Shown here: positions 56,794 to 64,000 of the stretch, one piece after another
Layout: every line of letters begins with the position of its first letter
Position numbering within the stretch: the stretch's first letter is position 1
Assembly: GCA_963920525.1 (NCBI GenBank)
Contig: OY986436.1
Span: forward strand, 91,971,868-92,035,867
Direction: 5' to 3'
DNA length: 64,000 nt
DNA from: Dichetophora obliterata
Lineage: Eukaryota; Arthropoda; Insecta; Diptera; Sciomyzidae
Notes under the pieces: generated by a model
What the model saw: only the letters and a program-made list of their open reading frames with translations
What the model was told of the DNA's origin: nothing
The model's database searches: none
Position numbers and translations under genes: made by a program

Positions 56794-59700
56794 TGTAACG
56801 AACACCTAAGAATTATTCATTTTTTTTATACAAAATTTTTTTTTTAGCAAGTACAAAAACCATGTAAGTGCATAAATGGCAATACTTTTGTGTTTTGACA
56901 TTTTGCTAGCTTCAGTATGCTTCTGAACAGTTCCTATTCTTCTCAGCAACTGAACCTTATCAGAGAAGAGAGAACTAACTTCCTTTTTCTTTGAGCTGCC
57001 AAAGCATCAACACGCTTCGTAAATTTTACCTTACCTAATCTAAATTTTTAGATCAAAAAACTCCGGTAAGTTCATTGAAATCCAATACGTTTAACTAGAA
57101 TTCTCGAATACATTTTAATACAATTTTGATATTGTATTTACTTAACGCAATATTTTCAAGTTAATACTAATTTATTTACGCAATCTAAGGTTCTTTCGAG
57201 AGTTTACTCAATCTTAATTTGCCCAAAGGAAAATCCTATAAAACTTAAATACTAGTCGCTAGTAATACAATTTTTAACAATTCTGGATAAGCCTAAATAG
57301 CCATAAAAAGGTAAATTAATTTCTAATTTCCTAATTCAATCAAAGTGAGAATATGATTTTCGAAAATTTTAGAAAAAAGTCATCGATCATAATTGGTAAA
57401 AAAAAAAAAAAAAAAAAAAAGCTCATCAACAAAAACTCAACGTAACCTAGTGAGACATCGTCTTAGTCGAGCATCGCTATAATCTCTTTGAAGACTCACT
57501 AATCACCGATCATGATCTATTCATGGCTTGGTAACAAGGGAGAGTAGCGTGGGCAATCATCAGTTGCAAGACACAGCAAAGGCGAACCAGTTTTCAGTAT
57601 GCCTCGTGCTAAACGGCACGCAAAAACCAAAAGCTGAAAAAGCGAAACCTTTAAACTATAATTTTGGTCCTAAAAAGTGCATAAAAGTTAAATTAATCAA
57701 AAAAACATATATTCAAAATCATGAACAGAAATAATTTTGCGAAAAAAAAAGCTGGCAGAGTTAAAAGCTAAAGAAGTTTATAAATTTTGCCTAAAGCTCA
57801 TTTAGATTCAGTTTAAGCAGAACTAAGGTGTTCCTATTTATTGCAACTTCATTCTAAGAAAATTTAACATTACTACGATGCTTATAATGCATTTAATTTT
57901 ATTACTTAAATTAATTAAAAAGTGAGCTTAAAATCAATTTAAAAACATAGACAAAATTCTAGATTACTATAAAGTGGTAAAAGTGGAGAAATTTCTTATA
58001 AAAAAAAATGGTAGTAACGTGAAGAAAAAGTAAGCTACAGTTTATATAAATTAAAAATAAAGATTAAATTAGCAATAATTATAAGTAAAATAATTAAAAT
58101 ATTCGATGTAGCTGGTAATTAAAAGTGGTAATTCTCAGGTACATACTTGCTCACGCACACATTTGCCCACTCACACAGCGACATATCAATCCAAACTTTG
58201 ATTAAGTTTGATTAAAAACAACAACAACAACAACAACAAAAAAAAAAACAAAACACTTATTTTATCTAAAATTAATATTAGCATCATAAACTAAAGCAAA
58301 GCATCGATCGACATCACCGAAGGCCTTCAGCGATGGACGTCAGCAACAAAGTAATAAGAGTAAGTAACAACAACACTACTTTCTTTATTATTATTTTTAA
58401 AATAACGAAATAAATTAAATATCTAATTTGAAACATTGAGACAATACACAAATTAAAGTAGAAGTAAACAAAAGAAGTTAGAAAGTCATTGCTAACTATA
58501 TTTATGCATTTTTAAAAGATTTACAATGTAAAACAAAAAAAAATAATAATACAACAACAACAAAGCTAATCAAAAGTTAATCAAAACAAAAAGCAAAAAA
58601 GAAAAAAAGGGGCAGCAGAGAAATTATTAAATTCTCTTTTAATTCACCCAGTTTGTAAAAACCAGTATTTTAGTTACATGCACTGCGTTAATCGTGTCGC
58701 ACTCACTCTCTCTATGTTTACTATTGTTTCGGGCAGCGTTGAGTGCAAAAATGTTAGTAGCTTGCTTTTATGAATCCATAATTTTTGAATGATTTTCTTA
58801 AAGCGAAAATTTTAAAATAATATTTGAATTAAATTTAACTTATAGATCAAGGCAAATATTTCTACAAAATAATGTTTCCTAACACGCCTCTATTTATATA
58901 TATGTTTCATTAACAGCTTAAGTCTTGTTGCAATGTTAAGATTTCAATCTCTAAAGATTTCAATCTACATATAAATTATGTTAAAAAATTCTTTAATTCT
59001 TCTTTTGTTATTACTTTGGCTAAAAGTACACATCAGATTGTGTGTGTGTATGGAGCAATATGTGTGAAACGCAGCTGCATCAAAAACTGAGTTCTATTTA
59101 AAAACTTATAAAATGTTATTATTATGGATACAGATATAATACTGGGTCAAAGGTGCCTACTATTTTTTTATGAATAATTTCTACACTATAACTACACTAA
59201 ATTAATTTTGATAAATATTTTTGCTACTAATTATGAAATAATACTTAATATTGAACCAAACGTGTATAGACAAGCAGAAATAAAATTACAATTGAATTCG
59301 AATTTTATGATTTAAATAAATATTAAATGCAGTTTGGTGTTAAACTTAAGGTAGTTTTTGGAGAATGTTTAAATGAAATACTTCATGAAATAAAAACTTA
59401 AAATAAAATGATTGGCTAAATAAAAATAATTTTTCTAATGTAGAGTGATGTGAAAGATACGGTAGAATATGGTTCTTTCGGGGTCTTGCAGAAACATCGT
59501 GCATAGTAAGGCCAAAGGTAGGGTGGGTATAGAGCACGTATCTTCACATACATCTTGAAGATAGATTTTAATGTGATAATAGTTGATCCATACATTTTGC
59601 TTTCATCATGAATTTTAATGATCACTTTGGGGACTAGTTTTGTGAGTGGTCATTCCGGTCCATTATAAAGTTAGAATATTTAAGAGAGTCTAAAATAATT

Positions 59701-59908
59701 AGTAAATGTATGTACGTATGGTTTTCTGGTAGGTTGAAGGCGTCACGTACCCCCCAACGACTGATAGCTAGTGGCTTTAATGGCTCTCGCCCGACTCCTT
59801 CAGTCTCTAAACATCTAACCAGTGCATGTGTGTCTTTGGCATACAGTCGTAAGAATAAACACAATGATTATTTTATCATTTGATTTTCTACAGTACATTA
59901 CAGTTACA
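56794..59908 (+). repeat. 3' LTR, 3.1 kb
   Basis: Starts TGTAACGAACACC and ends CAGTTACA, 3115 bp. It is nearly identical to the 5' LTR, which points to a very recent insertion. It is followed by AGTA, the target duplication, and the resumed Tc1 transposase frame. Confidence 0.92.
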
Positions 59909-60837
59909 AGTAATGCGACTCGCTCGTGGCTGGCTTCGAATAATGTCGAGGTTTTGCAATGGCCAGCCTGTTCCCCAGACCAAAATCCAATTGAAAATAT
60001 CTGGGGGATAATAGTTCGAAAAATATACGCTGAAAACAAGCAATACAACAGCATTTCAGACCTGAAAATGAGCGTGATTGACGCATGGGAGTCAATTGAT
60101 CAGAATGTTCGTGTAAACTTAGTTCAGAGTATGCCGAACAGGATATTTGAGCTTATTCAGCAGAAAGGAGGCCCTAATCATTATTAATTTGAAAAATAAT
60201 GTAATTTCTTTGGAAAACAGCTTTTAATTTCGTTTTTTTATGTTAATTATTTAAATGCATCTATAGTTGTGCACCGCCTAAAAAGTGCATATTATGGTAT
60301 AACGATGAATAAGAATAAAAAAAAAGTTGAAATACTTTCTTTGACGTGTTTTTGTCTTATGTCCTTTTAAACTGCATCCTTGATTTTCTTTTAAATTTTT
60401 TCAGAAAAGGGAAATTGTAAAAAAGTAGGTGCGTCTATAGTATTGCACCGCAGTGTAGTTAACCGCGGATCACTAAGGACCCACGAAAGTAAAAAAATGT
60501 TATTTCTAATAAATTTTTAATGTGGGTCAAAAATTTGAAGACTCGTCAAATCTTATACTATTATACGAGCAATATTTATTTGTAAATGAGCTCTCGAAAA
60601 TGGCGCAACCGATTTCGATGAAATTTTCAATAGAGGGGTTTACGGGGCGAAAACTCGATATAACTAGGTCTAATTTCTGAGAAAGTTCATTGAGTAGTGA
60701 ACATTGGGGTATTTGACCTATTTGACCGAAATTATTTTATTCGGTAAATATAAAAAAAATAAACTGGCTATTTCAGCCCTTGGAAGGATTTTGACCTAGC
60801 TTCTATTGATCAATTGTGTTGTGCGTGTTTTTAAATG

Positions 60838-61086
60838 TTTGATCACAAATGTTCGAGAACTGGACCTACGTGTTTTACGCTGACTCCGAACAGCTTATGT
60901 TCTCAAGAAGCTTTACATGGCAGTTTTTACTCTCTGAGGTTTGCCATTGTCTGCTGAAAGGTGACGACAGCACAGAAAAATTAATTCAGTTGAAAAAACT
61001 TTCTGTCTGAGCTGGAATTGAGACCGGGCTACCACGGTTCTTTAGCTTAGGGGCCACGCACTCTACCCACTAGGCTGCGGTCGCCC
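60838..61086 (-). mobile_element. tRNA-derived SINE
   Basis: On the minus strand it opens with a tRNA-like head (61086 downward): CAGCCTAGTGGGTAGAGTG fits a pol III A box and GGTCTCAATTCC, about 45 bases later, fits a B box. The body reads AATGGCAAACCTC, then CTGCCATG, TGTTCGGAGTC, GTAGGTCC and CATTTGTG in order. From memory, this series resembles a SINE body frequent in tephritid fruit flies, here diverged. The 3' end is uncertain. Confidence 0.6.
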
Positions 61087-63374
61087 AGTAAATAGTTTCT
61101 ATAATATTAAAGGCAAATTACGTTTTTTTCGTAGATTTACGTAGATTTTTTGGCGCTATGCGTACTTTTAAACTGTGAAGTAGAAATATTGGTCGGCAAA
61201 TTGCTGATTACAGAAGCTTTAAATAAAGCTTTAATGAATTGTTTTATCGATATAAATACAATCAAAAAGAAAATATGTCAACACAAGGGTTTTGGTGGGA
61301 GGCCGAGTTGTGCTGGGTCGCACAGATACTATATTTTAAATGACTAAAAACTACATTACGTCATCGTTTTATGTATGATTGTTTTTCAATCGATCAGAAG
61401 ATTCTGTTTTCAGAATAACTAAGTACTTATTTGACAAATATAAATACAAATTTTGCTCTCTTTTCGCTAACGAAAAGATGTATGAAATTATTTCAATTTG
61501 GATGGAAAATTAGTAAGTAAAATAATACAATCAATTTCATATGATAAAACTTTATTGATGCTCTCCATATCAAAAAATTCAAAGTTTACTTTTGGAGTAA
61601 GAGTAATAAAGCGCGACGAATAAGTTTTAGTTAAATTTTTAACAGACATCAGAAAATTTTCAGCTCACTAAGAAAAAATATTTAATAGAAATAAAAAAAT
61701 ATATTTTTTATAGCTTCATGCAAATTAAAATGGACGCTTTTTGATGTTAATATATTAAAGTGTGAAAATTGTCTTAAAAAAAAGTAATCATACTGCTCCA
61801 GTAACAAATGTAATGAACATTCAAAACTATTTCTCACTACTTAACATAAGAATTAACAGTTGATGGTAACAATAATTAAATCGTCAAGGAAAAATCTGTA
61901 GAAATTCTCAGATCTGTTTGATTTTTTAAAAATGAAGAAATGATCAACATGGCGACATATTTATGTAAGAAAATTAATATGAAAACTATTCCATTAGAAA
62001 ATTTTATTTGTCCTTAAATTTAATATTTTTTGCTGGGTTTTCTCCAATTAATTTCTATAATGGTTTCCTTTAATGACTTCAAAAATTTTTAATTTGTTCT
62101 ACGTACTCCCATGTTACTAAATAAAAAAAAAAATAAACAAAGTCAAACAAATAACACATTTTATTTTGGGGTATAGCATTTTTGACTGGCGCACAATAGG
62201 GTATTTTAAAGAAAAAGTGAGTATAATTTAAAAAAAATTTAAAGGTACATAGAAGAGTTTGATACCTTATGAAAGAAGATAAAATTCTGCATCAGTAGGT
62301 AAAAAATTGTTAAAAAATATTGTACCGTTTACAGCAAATGCACTTTGAACGTCATAACTTTTTTCATTTTGAGTGCGCGCCGATAAAAACATGTTTATCT
62401 GCAATTTTAAAGGTTTTTTGTACAATTTTTAAAAAAATTTATATTAAACTATGATGGAATCCTGTTTAGGTATTTAAGCAACACAAAATCAATTTGGTTT
62501 TTGCGAAACATTTTTCTATGTATTTTATTTCTGTAATTTAAAATTACCTAAAAAAATGTGTATTTTTACTATGTTAATAGAGATATAGTTGTAAACTGAG
62601 TATAATTGAGTAAAACTGTATTGATTATTGTAAGCTACCGACATTCTAGTTACATTCTGTTAAGAAAAAGTTGCTTCATTGCTGTTAATTTTCGCTATAT
62701 TTAAATTTTTTTACTATAACCAGAGAGAATATATAAACGAGAGATGTCATAGAAACATTAACAGAACGTTAACATAAATCCAACGATCCGAATATTAATA
62801 CGGTTCGAACAATTGGTTGCAAACGTGCGCTGCCAGCAACACAGACTCTGCCAGCAGAGAAAAAACCACCACCAAATGCGAGACAAGCAACAACGAAAAA
62901 ACACTATTTGCACTGCTACTTATTGGGATGTTTGTGTGTTTATGTAGAATTTGTTTTGTTCTTTGCTTGTTTATGCTTTTGATCATATTTCAAATTATCA
63001 AATTATATTTCAAATAATAATTTAAGCGAAATAGCGAATATTTATTTTATTTATCGATACTTATGTTATCTATTTTATCTCTGTATGTACAATGTATGTA
63101 CAAACAGACATGTACATTGTACATACATATATATTTTAATATTTTACCTTTATACATTTTATCCATGTTTTGTAAAATTCTAATTTATCCATGCATTTGT
63201 ATGAAAAATTAAAATTTTTTAAAATAAAAATTATGACTTTTTTAAAACGTGACGTTTGCAATAAAAACCAGCATGTATTCATATGAGTTCGATAGGAGTG
63301 CGCTATATTACCGCGAGTTGATCTTTTTGTTGTAATTTGAAAAACATATAAAAATTTTTGGACTTTTTATATAT
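61087..63374. other. AT-rich stretch without a supported gene
   Basis: No gene is supported. A frame at 62817-63017 could encode a hydrophobic segment but opens with TTG and shows no family resemblance. A short palindrome of gtacat units lies near 63095-63125. Confidence 0.45.
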
Positions 63375-64000
63375 TGTAACGAAGCTGCCGGTCTTCCGGC
63401 TCTATAGCTGAGGTATTCTCAGTCGTGTCCAGGATTCGTCACAAAAATTAGATTTATTTGTTTCAGGTTCTTCCAAGTAAAGCTTTTATTTAACGTTTTA
63501 AGTTTGATTTCTTACAATTTTACGTATAAACTAAGTAATAATAATAGTAAGGCGATATATAGTGATCAATTTGGTGGTGATTAATTTTTATGGGCGTTGA
63601 CGTGCTGAGTGGGCGGAAACTCTGGCGTCTTGGTTACAGTCCTTTCTGTTCAGCCGGTGCGTTACTAGTACTACTCTTCCTCTTACGCTCTGATGCTGCG
63701 CTCCCAGCTAGGATGATGCCCCTTGAGAACTGACGCTACGCCTCACGAAACTGACACCCGTTGTCCCTTGCGAGCTGACGCTGCGCCTCCAAAGCTATAA
63801 CCAGTTGTCCCTTGAGAGCTGATACTATGCCTCACTAAACTGTCACCCGTTGTCCCTTGCGAGCTGACGCTGCGCCTCCAAAGCTAAAACCAGTTGTCCC
63901 TTGCGAGCTGACGCTGCGCCTCCAAAGCTAAACCAGTTGTCCCTTGCGAGCTGACGCTGCGCCTCCAAAGCTATAACCAGTTGTCTCTTGCGAGCTGACG
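63375..64000 (+). repeat. Possible LTR start with a 44-bp minisatellite, runs off the end
   Basis: TGTAACGAAGCTGCC at 63375 resembles the beginning of a gypsy-type LTR. From about 63715 to the end a 44-bp unit repeats about six and a half times (cgagctgacgctgcgcctcc, then aaagctaaaaccagttgtcc, then cttg). The first units are more diverged and the last three nearly identical. The region is much richer in GC than the rest. The LTR reading is a guess. Confidence 0.45.

Larger units (their letters stand above)
47873..59908 (+). mobile_element. Ty3/gypsy-like LTR retrotransposon with RING-finger Gag
   Basis: 12,036 bp with LTRs 47873-50986 and 56794-59908, flanked by AGTA on both sides (47869-47872 and 59909-59912). 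TGGCGCCCAACGTGGGGC at 50990-51007 is the primer binding site for tRNA-Lys, three bases after the LTR. Gag (51740-53347) and pol (53269-56736) are both open, with the domain order protease, RT, RNase H, integrase. There is no third ORF: only 57 bp separate pol from the 3' LTR. Very long LTRs, the Lys primer and the integrase type recall the Osvaldo/Ulysses lineage (inference). No purine tract is visible before the 3' LTR. Confidence 0.92.
47102..60187 (+). pseudogene. Tc1-like transposase (DD34E) with an intron, interrupted by a retrotransposon
   Basis: Cut-and-paste transposase in three blocks: exon 1 47102-47518 (139 codons), exon 2a 47575-47872, and, beyond the LTR element, exon 2b from 59913 to the stop at 60185-60187. 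Exon 1 holds the paired-type HTH DNA-binding region (GIREISRRLKRSDKVV near residues 25-40, ASNSMKSGAQIANDL near 77-91). Exon 2 starts IIFSDEKKF with the first catalytic Asp (residue 144). QQDNASVHKS carries the second (231), and WPACSPDQNPIENIW, after the insertion, carries the Glu 34 residues on. The reading frame continues exactly across the 4-bp target duplication, and the total would be 329 residues, normal for Tc1. I see no damage other than the insertion. Confidence 0.88.
46801..60455 (+). mobile_element. Tc1-like element B, split by an LTR retrotransposon
   Basis: The outer inverted repeats CACTGCGGTGCAGAACTATA (46801) and TATTGCACCGCAGTG (ending 60455) are flanked by TA (46799-46800, 60456-60457). 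Inner repeats GGTGCATAACTATAG (from 46981) and CTATAGTTGTGCACC (from 60261) form the IR/DR pair about 175-195 bp from each end. Subtracting the 12-kb LTR element and one copy of its target duplication leaves about 1.6 kb, a normal Tc1 size. Same family as element A at 14901-17856. Confidence 0.9.

Noticed and set aside
62817..63017. Small membrane protein ORF
   Set aside because: It opens with TTG, has no family resemblance, and the hydrophobic end is what AT-rich sequence encodes by chance.
63095..63130. GTACAT palindrome as an operator or origin
   Set aside because: Simple alternating repeat with no supporting context.

Overview
This window is AT-rich eukaryotic DNA made almost entirely of transposable elements, most of them nested in one another and many broken. 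The element set (Jockey, LOA, CR1 and RTE type LINEs, mdg1/412-like and long-LTR Ty3/gypsy elements, a DD41D 'rosa' type mariner, Tc1-like elements, foldback and hAT/P/piggyBac-like non-autonomous elements), a 56-bp intron and a tRNA-derived SINE suggest a higher fly (Diptera, Brachycera). The SINE body resembles one I recall from tephritid fruit flies, but the species cannot be fixed from the sequence. There are no bacterial genes, operons or CRISPR arrays. No complete host gene is recognisable; the only host-like coding hint is a short GC-richer ATG exon at 19308-19404.

Layout. 1-6750: an old LINE ORF1 on the minus strand, broken by a MITE, and two tandem hairpin repeats. 6753-10772: a 4-kb TIR element containing a piggyBac-like foldback. 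11627-13177: a hAT-like element with a perfect 8-bp target duplication. 13254-13650: RTE endonuclease relic. 14901-17856: a dead Tc1-like element holding a small hairpin MITE and a 1.5-kb foldback. 19790-20936: a Foldback-type element with a perfect 9-bp duplication. 21350-22842: a second, unrelated Tc1-like relic. 23014-24470: 5'-truncated Jockey LINE. 24897-40036: a LOA-type LINE on the minus strand, bracketed by a perfect 15-bp duplication although its ends are now 15 kb apart. It is split by a solo LTR and by about 10.4 kb of insertions: a CR1-like LINE, a rosa mariner and an internally deleted mdg1/412-like LTR element. 41350-46610: LINE tails and a cluster of small MITEs, several with perfect duplications.

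46801-60455 is the best preserved part. A Tc1-like transposon with doubled terminal repeats and an intron-containing transposase gene has been split by a 12-kb Ty3/gypsy-like LTR retrotransposon. The retrotransposon has 3.1-kb, nearly identical LTRs, a tRNA-Lys type primer binding site, a 4-bp target duplication, an intact gag and an intact pol joined by a -1 shift. Its Gag begins with a RING-H2 finger, which is unusual for a retroelement and is the most interesting feature here. The last 3.5 kb hold a SINE, AT-rich filler and a 44-bp minisatellite inside a possible LTR that runs off the end.

The genes do not form a pathway. Each is a self-mobilising unit, and the nesting gives a relative order of insertion. 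The youngest event that can be seen is the RING-gag retrotransposon landing in the Tc1 element.
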